Position numbers and translations under genes: made by a program. This document shows positions 47,144-58,000 of a DNA stretch of 64,000 nt, one piece after another. The notes below the pieces were generated by a model. The model was not told the origin of the DNA. It saw only the letters and a program-made list of their open reading frames with translations, and did not search any database. The DNA is taken from contig JAFEHU010000083.1 in NCBI GenBank assembly GCA_017848435.1, forward strand, positions 1-64,000, in the 5' to 3' direction. Position 1 is the first letter of the stretch. Each line of letters begins with the position of its first letter. Source of the stretch: Burkholderiaceae bacterium (GTDB lineage: Bacteria; Pseudomonadota; Gammaproteobacteria; Burkholderiales; Burkholderiaceae_C).

Positions 47144-49015
47144 TCAGGCCTTTTTGGCACGCCGCAGGGCCTGCCAGCGCCGGGCCGCCAGCACCAGCGC
47201 CAAGGCCCACAGGCCGAGCCCCCAGCCCACAGACCAGGCCCCGCCGCCGCCGCCGCCGCTGCCCGTGCTGCTGGTGGCTGGGGGGGGGCTGTTGGCGCCC
47301 ACCGAGTTGACGCTGAGCGTTTGTTCGGCGCTGCGGCCGGCGTTGTCGGTCACCACCAGGCGGAAAACGAAGCGGTCGGCCTGCGCCGGCAAGGTCACGC
47401 TGGCCAGTGCCTGCGTGGCGTTGCGCAGCGTGACGGCCGGCCCGCTGACCTGCATCCACGCGTAGCCGACCAGGCTGCTGCCGGGCGCGGCGCTGCTGGC
47501 GCGGCCGTCCAGCGGCACCACGGCACCGGGGGTGGGGCTGTCCACGGCGGCGATCACCGCCATCGGGCTGACGGCCTGTTGCAGGGCCAGCAGGCCGTCC
47601 AGCAGGCCACTGCCGCAGGTGCTGGTGGTGCAGTTGCAGCTGCCGGCAAAGCTGGCGCTGCAGTTGGGCAGCGTGGCGTTGGCCGGGAAAGGCCGGGTGC
47701 CGGCGCGGATGCGGGCCAGCAGCTGCGCCGGGCTCAGCGCCGGGTTGGCCGAGAGCATCAGCGAGGCGACGCCGGCCGCCAGAGGCGTGGAGAAGCTGGT
47801 GCCGGCGCGCTGGCCAAAGGTGTCGTTGACCGGGCCGGTCAGGCCGTCGTTGATGAGCGAGTAGAGCGGTTGCGCGCTGGTGCCGCCAGGCGCGCTCAGG
47901 CCAATGGTGCTGCCGACGTTGCTGTAGCTGGTCTTGGTGCCGGCGGCGTTGACGGCGCCCACCGCCAGCACGCCGGCGCAGTCGGCCGGGCGGCGGGCCG
48001 GGCCGGCGTCGTTGCCAGCCGCCACCACCAGCAGCGCGCCGGCGGCGGTGATCTCGTCGATCACGTCCTGGTAGCTGGCGCTGCAGGGCTGGTCGCCGCC
48101 AAAACTGAGGTTGATGATGCGCGCCGGCGTCGGGTTGGCCGGCACGCCGTCCACCGGCAGGCCGGCGGCCCAGCGGATGCCGTCAAGGATGTCGCTCAGC
48201 ATCGCGCCGCATTTGCCGGAGATGCGCACCGGCAGCACCCGGCCGTTCCAGTTCAGGCCAGCCACGCCGGCGCTGTTGTTGCTCAGCGCGGCCAGCTGGC
48301 CGGCAATGAAGGTGCCGTGCCAGGAGCTGTTTTCGGCGTCGCAACCCTGGAACAGCGGCCGCAGCGTCTCGGCGGCGGTGACCCAGTCGCCCGGGTCGGT
48401 GGCGTCGGCGTCGCGGCCATTGCCGTCGTTGGCCATGTCCACCTCGGCCACGAAGTCGTAGCCCGGCAGCAGGCGGCCCTGCAGCTCGGGGTGGGCAAAG
48501 CGCACGCCGGTGTCCAGCACCGCCACCGTCACCGGGTTGCCGGTGGTGATGTCCCAGGCGGCGGGCATGTTGATGGCGCTCAGCTGGCCGGGGCCCGGGG
48601 TTTGCAGGTGGAACTGCCGCAGCGCAAAGTCCGGGTCGTTGGGTGTGGCCAGCCGCTGGACGCGCACGTCCGGCTCCACCGACGCCACCTCCGGGTGCTG
48701 GCGCAGCCGCCGCACCGCCCGGGCCAGCGCCTCGCCCTGCAACCCCTGGCGCAGCCGCAGCAGCTGGTGGCCCTGGCCCACCGGGCGGCTGTCGTCGGCC
48801 GCCACCTCGGCGCCCTGGGCCACCGCCGCCAGCCGCATCCGCGCGCCCTGGGCCGATTCGCGCTGCACCAGCCCTGTCGCGCCCGGCTTGAGCTTGACGA
48901 TCAGGCCCCGCACCTCGTGCGGCGGGCTGGCCTGCGCCCGTGCGGGCGACGCCGTGGTCAGGCACACCGCGGCCGCCAGGACCAGAAAAAACAGGTGGGA
49001 GACAGTGTGTCGCAT
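47144..49015 (-). CDS. S8 family serine peptidase (subtilisin-like) with C-terminal membrane anchor
   Basis: A 623-residue secreted protease. The signal peptide ends at PARA-QA (~28) and a propeptide-like region covers 30-120. The triad is Asp168 (VLDTGV), His233 (WHGTFIAG) and Ser407 (GTSFSTPLAAG). A PKD-like beta domain covers about 500-580. The C-terminus has a Gly-rich run, a hydrophobic helix (GWGLGLWALALVLAA) and basic residues (RRWQALRRAKKA), like a GlyGly-CTERM sorting signal processed by rhombosortase. Cysteine-rich loops suggest disulfides. The substrate is unknown. Confidence 0.92.
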   Translation of the reverse strand: MRHTVSHLFFLVLAAAVCLTTASPARAQASPPHEVRGLIVKLKPGATGLVQRESAQGARMRLAAVAQGAEVAADDSRPVGQGHQLLRLRQGLQGEALARAVRRLRQHPEVASVEPDVRVQRLATPNDPDFALRQFHLQTPGPGQLSAINMPAAWDITTGNPVTVAVLDTGVRFAHPELQGRLLPGYDFVAEVDMANDGNGRDADATDPGDWVTAAETLRPLFQGCDAENSSWHGTFIAGQLAALSNNSAGVAGLNWNGRVLPVRISGKCGAMLSDILDGIRWAAGLPVDGVPANPTPARIINLSFGGDQPCSASYQDVIDEITAAGALLVVAAGNDAGPARRPADCAGVLAVGAVNAAGTKTSYSNVGSTIGLSAPGGTSAQPLYSLINDGLTGPVNDTFGQRAGTSFSTPLAAGVASLMLSANPALSPAQLLARIRAGTRPFPANATLPNCSASFAGSCNCTTSTCGSGLLDGLLALQQAVSPMAVIAAVDSPTPGAVVPLDGRASSAAPGSSLVGYAWMQVSGPAVTLRNATQALASVTLPAQADRFVFRLVVTDNAGRSAEQTLSVNSVGANSPPPATSSTGSGGGGGGAWSVGWGLGLWALALVLAARRWQALRRAKKA

Positions 49016-49127
49016 GGGGTACCGGGGCTGCAGACGCTACAACTTTAGTAGCGTATACGCAAGATATTACCGGGGCGTGGCATGCGAAATGCCTGAAAAA
49101 AGAGAGAAAAACCCGCCAGAAACGCAA

Positions 49128-49147
49128 AAGCCGCCCGAAGGCGGCTT
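49128..49147 (-). terminator. Intrinsic terminator after gap
   Basis: AAGCCGCC-CGAA-GGCGGCTT is a perfect 8-bp stem with a stable tetraloop, 21 bp after the gap stop. On the minus strand it is followed by TTGCG, a weak T-tract. Confidence 0.75.
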
Positions 49148-49167
49148 GTGGCGCAGCGCGGTGCGGT

Positions 49168-50205
<1,038 letters not shown>

Positions 50206-52263
50206 TCAGCGCTTTTTCAGCGCGGCCTGCACGGTGTCGGCCACGTTCTTCGGCGTGAAGCCGAAGTGCTCGAACAGCACCGGCGCGGGTGCACTTTCAC
50301 CGTAGGTGTCGAGGCCGACCACCGCCGCGCAGCCGTATTTCCACCAGCCGTCGGTGCTGCCCATTTCCACCGCCACGCGGGGCAGGCCGGCGGGCAGCAC
50401 GGCTTTTTTGTACTTGACGTCCTGGCGGTCAAAGGTGGTGGTGCTGGGCATGGAGACCACGCGCACCGGGATCTTGCGGCGGGCCAGTTCTTCCTGCGCC
50501 TTCAGGGCCAGCTGCACTTCGGAGCCGGTGGCGATGATGACCGCCTTGGCCTTTTTCTTCAGGCCCGCGTCGCTCGGCTCGGCCAGCACGTAGGCGCCTT
50601 TGCGGATGTCGCTCAGGTCACGCTTGGGTGCGTAGGGCAGGTTCTGGCGCGACAGCAGCAGCGCGGTCGGCTTGGCGGCGTTTTGCAGCGCCACGGCCCA
50701 GGCCACCACCGTCTCAGCGGTGTCGCCCGGACGCCAGACGTCGAGGTTGGGGATGAGGCGCAGGCTGGCGGCGTGCTCGACCGACTGGTGGGTCGGGCCG
50801 TCTTCGCCCAAGCCAATGCTGTCGTGGGTGAAGACGTGGATGACGCGCTGCTTCATCAGCGCTGCCATGCGGATGGCGTTGCGCGAGTAGTCGCTGAAGG
50901 TGAGGAAGGTGCCACCGTAGGGGATGAAGCCACCGTGCAGCGTGACGCCGTTCATGATGGCGGCCATGCCGAACTCGCGCACGCCGTAGTTGATGTGGCG
51001 GCCACCCACGCCTTGTTCGTTCAACACCACCTCGCCGGCCATGTCAAAGCGCAGCGCGGGGGTGGCCTTGGTGTTGGTCAGGTTGGAGCCGGTCAAATCG
51101 GCGCTGCCGCCGAGCAGCTCGGGCAACGCGGCGGTGAAGGCTTCCAGCGCCAGCTGCGAGGCCTTGCGCGAGGCCACGGTTTCTTTCTTGGTGTGGGCGT
51201 CCACCACGGTGTCCACCACCAGCTGGTCAAAGCCTTTGGGCAGTTCGCCCCGGATGCGGCGGGTGAACTCGGCGGCCAGTGCGGGGTGGGCGGCGGCGTA
51301 GGCGGCAAAGGCGGTGTTCCACGCCGCTTCGGCGCTGGCACCGGCGGCTTTGGCGTCCCACGACGCGTACACCTCGGCAGGTACCTCAAACGGCGCGTGC
51401 GCCCAGCCCAGCGCGGCGCGGGTCAGGCCAATCTCTTCGGCACCCAGGGGCTCGCCGTGGGCCTTGGCGGTGTTGGCGCGGTTCGGGCTGCCCTTGCCAA
51501 TGTGGGTTTTGCAGACCACCAGCGTCGGGCCGGTGGTGCTTTGCTTGGCTTCGGCAATGGCCTTGGACACGGCGGCCACGTCGTGCCCGTCGATCGGGCC
51601 GACCACGTTCCAGCCGTAGGCGGCAAAGCGGGCTGGTGTGTTGTCGATGAACCAGGGCTTGACCTGGCCGTCAATGGAAATGCCGTTGTCGTCGTACAGC
51701 GCCACCAGCTTGTTCAGCTTCCAGGCGCCGGCCAGCGCGCAGGCTTCGTGGCTGATGCCCTCCATCAGGCAGCCGTCGCCCAGGAAGGCGTAGGTGTGGT
51801 GGTCCACCACGGTGTGGCCGGGGCGGTTGAACTCCTTGGCCAGCAGCTTCTCGGCCAGCGCCATGCCCACCGCGTTGGTGATGCCCTGGCCCAGCGGGCC
51901 GGTGGTGGTTTCCACGCCGGGTGTCACGCCCACTTCGGGGTGGCCGGCGGTTTTGCTGTGCAGCTGACGGAAGTTCTTCAGTTCGCCGATGGGCAGGGCG
52001 TAGCCGGTGAGGTGCAGCAGCGCGTAGATCAGCATTGAGCCGTGGCCGTTGGACAGCACAAAACGGTCGCGGTCGGCCCAGTGTGGGTTGGCCGGGTTGT
52101 GCTTCAGGTGCTGACCCCACAAGGCCACCGCGATGTCGGCCATGCCCATGGGGGCGCCGGGGTGGCCAGAGTTGGCCTGCTGCACGGCGTCCATCGCCAG
52201 CGCGCGGATGGCATTGGCCATGTCGGCGGTGTTGGCGTTGGCCAGGGAGGGGGTTGTTGCCAT
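50206..52263 (-). CDS. tkt: Transketolase
   Basis: A 685-residue thiamine-diphosphate enzyme transferring two-carbon units between sugar phosphates. The N-terminal part has [20 protein letters not shown] and [17 protein letters not shown]. The TPP motif is [13 protein letters not shown] ... DDNGISIDG. The pyrimidine domain shows [21 protein letters not shown]. It is upstream of gap and divergent from speD with a 144-bp gap. Confidence 0.97.
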   Translation of the reverse strand: MATTPSLANANTADMANAIRALAMDAVQQANSGHPGAPMGMADIAVALWGQHLKHNPANPHWADRDRFVLSNGHGSMLIYALLHLTGYALPIGELKNFRQLHSKTAGHPEVGVTPGVETTTGPLGQGITNAVGMALAEKLLAKEFNRPGHTVVDHHTYAFLGDGCLMEGISHEACALAGAWKLNKLVALYDDNGISIDGQVKPWFIDNTPARFAAYGWNVVGPIDGHDVAAVSKAIAEAKQSTTGPTLVVCKTHIGKGSPNRANTAKAHGEPLGAEEIGLTRAALGWAHAPFEVPAEVYASWDAKAAGASAEAAWNTAFAAYAAAHPALAAEFTRRIRGELPKGFDQLVVDTVVDAHTKKETVASRKASQLALEAFTAALPELLGGSADLTGSNLTNTKATPALRFDMAGEVVLNEQGVGGRHINYGVREFGMAAIMNGVTLHGGFIPYGGTFLTFSDYSRNAIRMAALMKQRVIHVFTHDSIGLGEDGPTHQSVEHAASLRLIPNLDVWRPGDTAETVVAWAVALQNAAKPTALLLSRQNLPYAPKRDLSDIRKGAYVLAEPSDAGLKKKAKAVIIATGSEVQLALKAQEELARRKIPVRVVSMPSTTTFDRQDVKYKKAVLPAGLPRVAVEMGSTDGWWKYGCAAVVGLDTYGESAPAPVLFEHFGFTPKNVADTVQAALKKR

Positions 52264-52407
52264 CGGGCGGCTCCGAAAAGGGTAGGGAAAGGGACGCGGG
52301 GAAGCCAACGATTTTAACCGGCGAGGCGCGTACCGGCTGGCCGGGGCGCCGCTGCGGGCTTCAGGGTGCGTGAAGGCTGGCCTCGGCTTTGGTGAACCCA
52401 ATGGCAA

Positions 52408-52803
52408 ATGTTCTACAGTGCGTTGATGCAAGGCCTGCACCTCACCGCCGACCTCTACCAGTGCCGCTGCGACAGCGCCTGGCTGACCGATGCCGCGCGC
52501 CTGCTCAGCTGGTGCGAACAAGCCGTGGGCACGGTGGGCCTGCAGGCGGTGGCGCGGCTGGGCCACGCCTTTCCTGCCACGCCCCACGGCCCCGGCGGCG
52601 TGACCGCCACCGTGCTGCTGGCCGAGTCGCACCTGTGTGTGCACACCTGGCCCGAGCAGCGCGCCGTGACGCTGGACGTCTACGTCTGCAACTTCGGCGG
52701 CGACCACTCCACCAAGGCGCGGCAACTGATGGCCGCGCTGGTGGACCACTTTGCGCCGGAGTGGACGGAGCAACGCTCTTTGGACCGGGGGGAAGCCGCA
52801 TGA
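52408..52803 (+). CDS. speD: S-adenosylmethionine decarboxylase proenzyme (class 1b type)
   Basis: A 131-residue pyruvoyl-dependent enzyme that makes decarboxylated SAM for spermidine synthesis. The self-cleavage serine is Ser74 in [13 protein letters not shown], with His79 and Cys94 (VYVCNFGG). These have the same spacing as Ser63/His68/Cys83 of the Thermotoga enzyme. ATG at 52426 ([11 protein letters not shown]) is an alternative start closer to family consensus. It overlaps murU by 4 nt. A spermidine synthase homologue lies 10 kb away. Confidence 0.9.
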   Translation: MFYSALMQGLHLTADLYQCRCDSAWLTDAARLLSWCEQAVGTVGLQAVARLGHAFPATPHGPGGVTATVLLAESHLCVHTWPEQRAVTLDVYVCNFGGDHSTKARQLMAALVDHFAPEWTEQRSLDRGEAA

Positions 52804-53594
52804 GCGCCGCAGCGCCGGGCCGCCCCAAGCAAGGCACGGCCCCCTCGGGGGGCAGCGACCCACACGCAGTGGGGGAGCGTGGGGGCCATGTCAAAGCCCT
52901 GATCCTTGCGGCGGGTCGTGGCGAGCGCATGCGGCCCTTGACCGACCACACCCCTAAACCTCTGCTGAAGGTGCACGGCAAGCCGCTGATCGAATGGCAC
53001 ATCGAAGCACTGGCGCGGGGCGGCGTGCGCGACATCGTCGTCAACACCGCCTGGCTGGAAGACCAGTTCCCCGCCACGCTGGGCGACGGCAGCCGCTGGG
53101 GCGTGCGCCTCACCTACTCCCACGAAGGGCGCGACTTTGGTGGCGCGCTGGAGACGCTGGGCGGCATTTCACGGGCTTTGCCGCTGCTGGGCGACACGTT
53201 TTGGGTGGTTGCAGGGGATATTCATGCCCCAGCCTTGGTGTTTCCTGGCAACGCAGCTACTGATTTGATAGCAAAAAACCACCTCGCCCACCTTTGGCTG
53301 GTGCCCAACCCGCCGCACAACCCGCGTGGCGACTTTGGCCTGGGCGCAGGCGGCCTGGCGCTGAACCGCGCCGAGCAGCAGCACACCTACTCCACCGTCG
53401 GCCTGTACCGCGCCGCGCTGTTTGCACCGCCCTTGTGTGACATTCCTGCCGGAAACCCGGCCGGCACCAAGGCCCCACTGGCCCCGCTGTTGCGCGCGGC
53501 GATGGACAATCAGCGCATCACCGCCGAGCTGTTCACCGGGGCCTGGACCGACGTCGGCACCCCGGAGCGGCTGGCCCAACTGAACACCTTATGA
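52800..53594 (+). CDS. murU: Nucleotidyltransferase, MurU-like (MurNAc-1-P uridylyltransferase)
   Basis: A 264-residue NTP-transferase. The core begins at about residue 30 with [39 protein letters not shown], the sugar-nucleotidyltransferase signature, and ends [16 protein letters not shown]. MurU feeds recycled MurNAc-1-P to UDP-MurNAc. The first ~29 residues are read from repeat family 2 copy 2, so they are a repeat-encoded extension. Residues about 152-161 (AATDLIAKN) overlap a partial family 1 copy. ATGA overlaps link it to speD and pepP. Confidence 0.85.
   Translation: MSAAAPGRPKQGTAPSGGSDPHAVGERGGHVKALILAAGRGERMRPLTDHTPKPLLKVHGKPLIEWHIEALARGGVRDIVVNTAWLEDQFPATLGDGSRWGVRLTYSHEGRDFGGALETLGGISRALPLLGDTFWVVAGDIHAPALVFPGNAATDLIAKNHLAHLWLVPNPPHNPRGDFGLGAGGLALNRAEQQHTYSTVGLYRAALFAPPLCDIPAGNPAGTKAPLAPLLRAAMDNQRITAELFTGAWTDVGTPERLAQLNTL
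52817..52889 (+). repeat. Dispersed repeat family 2, copy 2 (5' end of murU)
   Basis: GGGCCGCCCCAAGC ... GGCCCCCTCGGGGGGCAGCG ... CAGTGGGGGAGCGTGGGGGC ends in CCATG, one codon before the conserved start of the murU domain. It contains the stem CCCCCTCGGGGGG. Confidence 0.75.
53254..53280 (+). repeat. Dispersed repeat family 1, partial copy G (inside murU)
   Basis: Only the 5' part is recognisable: GCAGCTACTGATTTGATAGC followed by AAAAAAC. The downstream TTTCACTAAGG block is absent. It is read as Ala-Ala-Thr-Asp-Leu-Ile-Ala. Confidence 0.5.
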
Positions 53595-55006
53595 ACACCG
53601 CTGTGCCTGCTTCCACGGTTCCCGCCTCTGTGTACGCCCAACGCCGCGCCCGCGTTGCTGCCGAACTCGCCAAAGAAGGCGCGGCGGTCGCCATCGTCCC
53701 CACCGCGCCAGAGCGCGCCCGCAACCGCGACAGCGACTTCCTGTTCCGGCACGACAGCTACTTTTACTACCTCACCGGCTTCACCGAGCCCCACGCCTGG
53801 CTGGTCATCACCAGCGACGGGCAGAGCACGCTGTTCTGTCAGCCCAAAGACCTGGAACGCGAGATCTGGGACGGCTTCCGCCTCGGCCCCGATGCCGCGC
53901 CCGCCGCGCTGGGCGTGGACGCCGCACATTCGGTCGCCACGCTGGACACCCAACTGCCCAAGCTGCTGGAAAACCGCAGCACCGTCTGGTACCCGTTCGC
54001 CACCCACAAGGGGCTGGAATCGCAGGTCGACGGCTGGCTGCAGGCGGTGCGCGCCCGGGTGCGCTACGGCGCGCTGTGCCCCGAACGCCAACGCGATTTG
54101 TGCGGCGTGCTGGATGAGATGCGTTTGTTCAAAGACGTGTTTGAGCAGGCCACCATGCGCCGCGCCGCGCAGATCAGCGCCGAGGCGCACATCCGCGCGA
54201 TGCAGCTCAGCGCCCGCCGCCTGCGTGCCGGTGAAGACGTGCGCGAATACCACCTCGACGCCGAGTTGCTGCACGAATTCCGCCGCCAGGGTTCGCAGTA
54301 CCCCGCCTACAGCTCCATCGTCGCCGCCGGCGCCAACGCCTGCGTGCTGCACTACCGCGCCGACGCCGCCCCGGTGCGCAACGGCGAGCTGGTGCTGATC
54401 GACGCTGGCTGCGAATTGGACGGTTATGCCAGCGACATCACCCGCACCTTCCCCGCCAACGGCACCTTCACCGGCCCGCAGCGCACGCTGTACGACCTCG
54501 TGCTCGCCAGCCAAGACGCAGCCGTGGCCGCCACGAAAGCCGGCGCCCGGTTCACCGATCCGCACGAGGCTACGGTGAAGGTGCTGGCGCAGGGCATGCT
54601 CGACGTCGGTTTGCTCGACAAAAACAAGGTTGGCAACGCGCAAGACGTGATCGAGAATCGCAGCTATTTTCAGTTTTACATGCACCGCACCGGCCACTGG
54701 CTGGGCATGGACGTGCACGACTGCGGCAGCTACGTGGAGCCAGGCGAACAAGGCACCAGCGAGCGCAAAGACCCGCTGAGCGGCGAAACCATCGTCAACC
54801 GCCCCAGCCGCATCCTGCGGCCCGGCATGGTGCTGACCATCGAGCCCGGCCTGTACGTGCGGCCCGCCGAAGGGGTGCCGGAAGAGTTCCACAACATCGG
54901 CATTCGCATTGAAGACGATGCCATCGTCACCGAAACGGGCTGTGAATTGATCAGCCGGGGTGTGCCTGTGAAGGCGGATGAGATTGAGGCGTTGATGCGG
55001 GCTTGA
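53591..55006 (+). CDS. pepP: Xaa-Pro aminopeptidase P
   Basis: A 471-residue metallo-aminopeptidase that removes N-terminal residues before proline. The N-terminal creatinase-like domain (VYAQRRARVAAELAKEGAAVAIVPT, RHDSYFYYLTGF) is followed by the pita-bread domain with metal ligands in LIDAGCELDGYASDITRTFPANG, HRTGHWLGMDVHDCG, LTIEPGLYV and GIRIEDDAIVTETG. The ATG overlaps the murU stop. Confidence 0.96.
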   Translation: MNTAVPASTVPASVYAQRRARVAAELAKEGAAVAIVPTAPERARNRDSDFLFRHDSYFYYLTGFTEPHAWLVITSDGQSTLFCQPKDLEREIWDGFRLGPDAAPAALGVDAAHSVATLDTQLPKLLENRSTVWYPFATHKGLESQVDGWLQAVRARVRYGALCPERQRDLCGVLDEMRLFKDVFEQATMRRAAQISAEAHIRAMQLSARRLRAGEDVREYHLDAELLHEFRRQGSQYPAYSSIVAAGANACVLHYRADAAPVRNGELVLIDAGCELDGYASDITRTFPANGTFTGPQRTLYDLVLASQDAAVAATKAGARFTDPHEATVKVLAQGMLDVGLLDKNKVGNAQDVIENRSYFQFYMHRTGHWLGMDVHDCGSYVEPGEQGTSERKDPLSGETIVNRPSRILRPGMVLTIEPGLYVRPAEGVPEEFHNIGIRIEDDAIVTETGCELISRGVPVKADEIEALMRA

Positions 55007-55024
55007 TGCCCCCAACGCAGGTGC

Positions 55025-58000
55025 TCACTGCCACCGCCACGTGAAAATAAAGTCCACCGCGTTGTCCAACCCCGTCTGGCCGCGCAGGGTGAAGCGCTGG
55101 GCGATGCGGTAGAGCAGCTGGAAGTTGCCGGCGGTGCTGTTGAGGCCGCGTTCGTAGCCCACGTACAGCCGCTCGGAGAGTTGTTTGCCCAGGGTGACGA
55201 CGGTTTCGCGCACTTCGCCGTCGGTCTGGCGCAGGGAGATTTCGTCGAGGCCAATGGAGCGGGTCAGCTTGGTCACGGCGCCTTCTTCTTCGCCGGCAAA
55301 CAGCGCCACCGCCGCGCGTTGCAGCAGGGCGGTGTCGGTGCGGCCCAGGCCACTGCTGGCGCGGCCCAGCACCAGCCACGAGAGCTTGTCCACGTCGGGC
55401 AGGTCGGGTTCCGAGAACAAGCGGATGCGCGGGTTTTGCGCGGTGCCGCTCACCGTCACGCCGACGCGGATGTCGGTCTTGGGCCGGGTGGCTTCGATGT
55501 CGAGCCGCGGGTTTTCAATCGGCCCGATGAAGGTGACCACGCCGCGGTCGATGGTGAGTTTCTGGCCGTACGCGTCGTAGTTGCCGCCCACGGTGCGCAC
55601 GGCGCCAATGAGCGCCAGCTTGCCACCGGGCGAGGTCAACTTCAGGTCGCCCTGCAAGCGCGTGCTGAGCCCGCGCCCCTTGAGGCGCAGCTGCTCGCCC
55701 AGGCCAATGCCGAGGTTGAGCGCCAGCACCCGTTGGGCGGCGCTGGGGGCGGCAGGTTTGGGTGCGGTGGGCGCCGCACCGGGTTGGTTGGGCGCGCGCT
55801 TGACCACCACGTCGCTGGCCAGTGTGGGCGCGTCGCTGCGGGTGAAGTCGAACAGGCCTTCGTCCACGGTGAACTGGCCGTCCAGCGCCACGCGGTTGGC
55901 CGCCAGCCGCAGCTGGGCCTGGCCGCTGGCCACCACCCGCTGGTCGACCCGGCCCAGCACCTGGAACTTGTCGGCCACCACCTGCACGTTGGCGCTGGGC
56001 ACCGCGCCCAGCGCCGCGTCGCCGCTCAGGCGCAGCGTGCCGTTGCCGGCGCGGGCGCTGAAGCGTTCGATGCGGGCGGTTTCACCGCGCAGGCTGATGG
56101 CCACGTCGCCGTCGGTCACGTTCACGCCCTGCAGCACGTTGCGCACCGACAGCTTTTGCCCTTGCAACTGGCCGGTGAATTCGGGCGCGCCGAGCTTGCC
56201 GGCCAGGCTGGCGCTGGACTGCAGCGCGCCGCCCAGCCGCCAGCCCGGCGGCACCCAGGTGGCCAGGCTGGCGAGGTTTTTCACCTGCAGCTCCAGCACG
56301 CCTTGCAGTGGGGTGTTGGCATCGGGAAAGGCCTGGCCCGGCGGGGTGCGGGCCACAAAAGCACCCACCGCCACACCGACCGATTCACCCGCCAGCGCCT
56401 GGGTGAAGTTCCACACGCCGTTGTTGGCGCTGAGGGCCAGCCGCAGGTCGGTCAGGCCGAGTGCCTGGGTGTCGGTCTCGTCGCTGATCTGCAGGTCGCC
56501 GCGCAGCCGTTCCAGCACCACGTCGGCCACCGGGCTGGGGTCGCTTTTGAGGGCGATGCGCCCGCCCACCACCAGGTCGCCGCCCCAGCCAAAGTCGGGC
56601 TGCAGCTCGGCCAGCAGGGGGGCCACCGCCAGCGGGTCGAGCGTGGCCTGGACGTCGTAGCGCGTGCTGCCGGCGGCGCCATCGGCCCCGCGCGTTTGTT
56701 GCCACAGGGCCGTGCGCCAGTGCAGCGCGGAGCGGGTGCTGCCAACGCGGAAGTCGAGCTGCCCTGGCTGGACCTCCACGCTGTGCAAGGCCTCGGCCCA
56801 CTGCAGTGCCAGCGCCACGTCGCGCGTGGCCAGCCAGGGCGCGCCGGGCTTGGCCGGGTCGCTCAGCGCCAGCTGTTGCAGGCTGCCGCGCCAGGCGGTG
56901 GCCAACAGGCTGGGGGCTGACCCGGTGGCTTGGCCGAGGCCGCCTTGCAGCTTCAGCACGGCGTTGGCTTTGCGGGCGGGTGCTGGTGCGGCGCCGGTGG
57001 TGGCCGGCCGGCGGGCGTCGGCCAACAGGCTCAGCGTGTGGGCACGGGCGGTGCCGTCCAGCGCCAGTTGCAGGCTGTCCAGCGACGGGCCTGGCAGCAC
57101 GAGTTGCGACAGTTTGGCCTGCAGCTGCATCGGTGCGTCGAGCGCGGTGCCCAGTTGCCAGTTCAGGTCGGCCTGCTGCAGCTGTGCCGGGCCGGCCACC
57201 AGCCCGCGCACGGCCAGTTGGCCCTGGCTGGTCAGCACGGCATCGCGGCCCTGCAGCTGGGCTTTTCCCTGCACCGCGCCGGCAATGCGCAGGGGCGCGG
57301 GCTTGCCGTTGGCATTACTTGCGGGCAGCAAGGCCATCAGCGGCTGCAGGCGCTGCAGCGTGGGGGCGTCCACGGTCACATCGGCCTGGTAGGCCGCTGG
57401 GCCTTTGGCGGGGGAGAGGCTGGCTTCGGCGTTGAGTCGGTTGCCGGCCAGCTGCAGTTGTGCGGTGGCGTGGGCCGGGGCGGTGGCGGACTGTTGGAGC
57501 GCCAGTTCGCCCTCCACCGGCACATCGGCGAGGCGGCTGTTGCGCAGCGTGGCCTGCACCTGGCCCGAGAGGCGGGCGAGCGTGGTTTGCCAGTTGGCCG
57601 GTGCACCCGGCGTGGTGTCGGCTGGGGTTGGCGCGGCCGCCATTGACAGGTCCACTGTGGCGTTGGCGTTGAGCTGCGTGCGGCCCTGGCGCGCAGACGC
57701 TGGCGCGCCGCCGGGCCACCAGAGCAGCGGGTCGAAGGCCTGGAGCTGGGCCTGCCCTTTGACCTGCACAGGCGCGTTGGCGCTGGCGCGCTGCAGTTCA
57801 CCGCTGAGCATGGCCTGGGCCGCGCCGGCCTGCAGCAGGGCGCGTTGCAGCGCCACACGCAGGCCACCGTCGGGTGCGGTGCTGCTGTGCGCGTCGAGCT
57901 GCAGTTGCACCGGTGTTTTCTGGGCCGGTACCAGACCGCGGAGGTCGGTGGTCAGGTCCACCGTGGTGCTGCCCTGGCCGCGCAGGGTGACGGGGCCACT

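Noticed and set aside
47321-49048. 575-codon ORF opposite the subtilase
   Set aside because: The minus-strand product has a signal peptide and the full Asp/His/Ser triad. The plus-strand frame is low-complexity Ala/Gly/His/Arg.
52389-52799. N-terminal extension of murU upstream through speD
   Set aside because: That frame runs antiparallel in sense to the conserved speD product. The ATG overlapping the speD stop is the natural coupled start.
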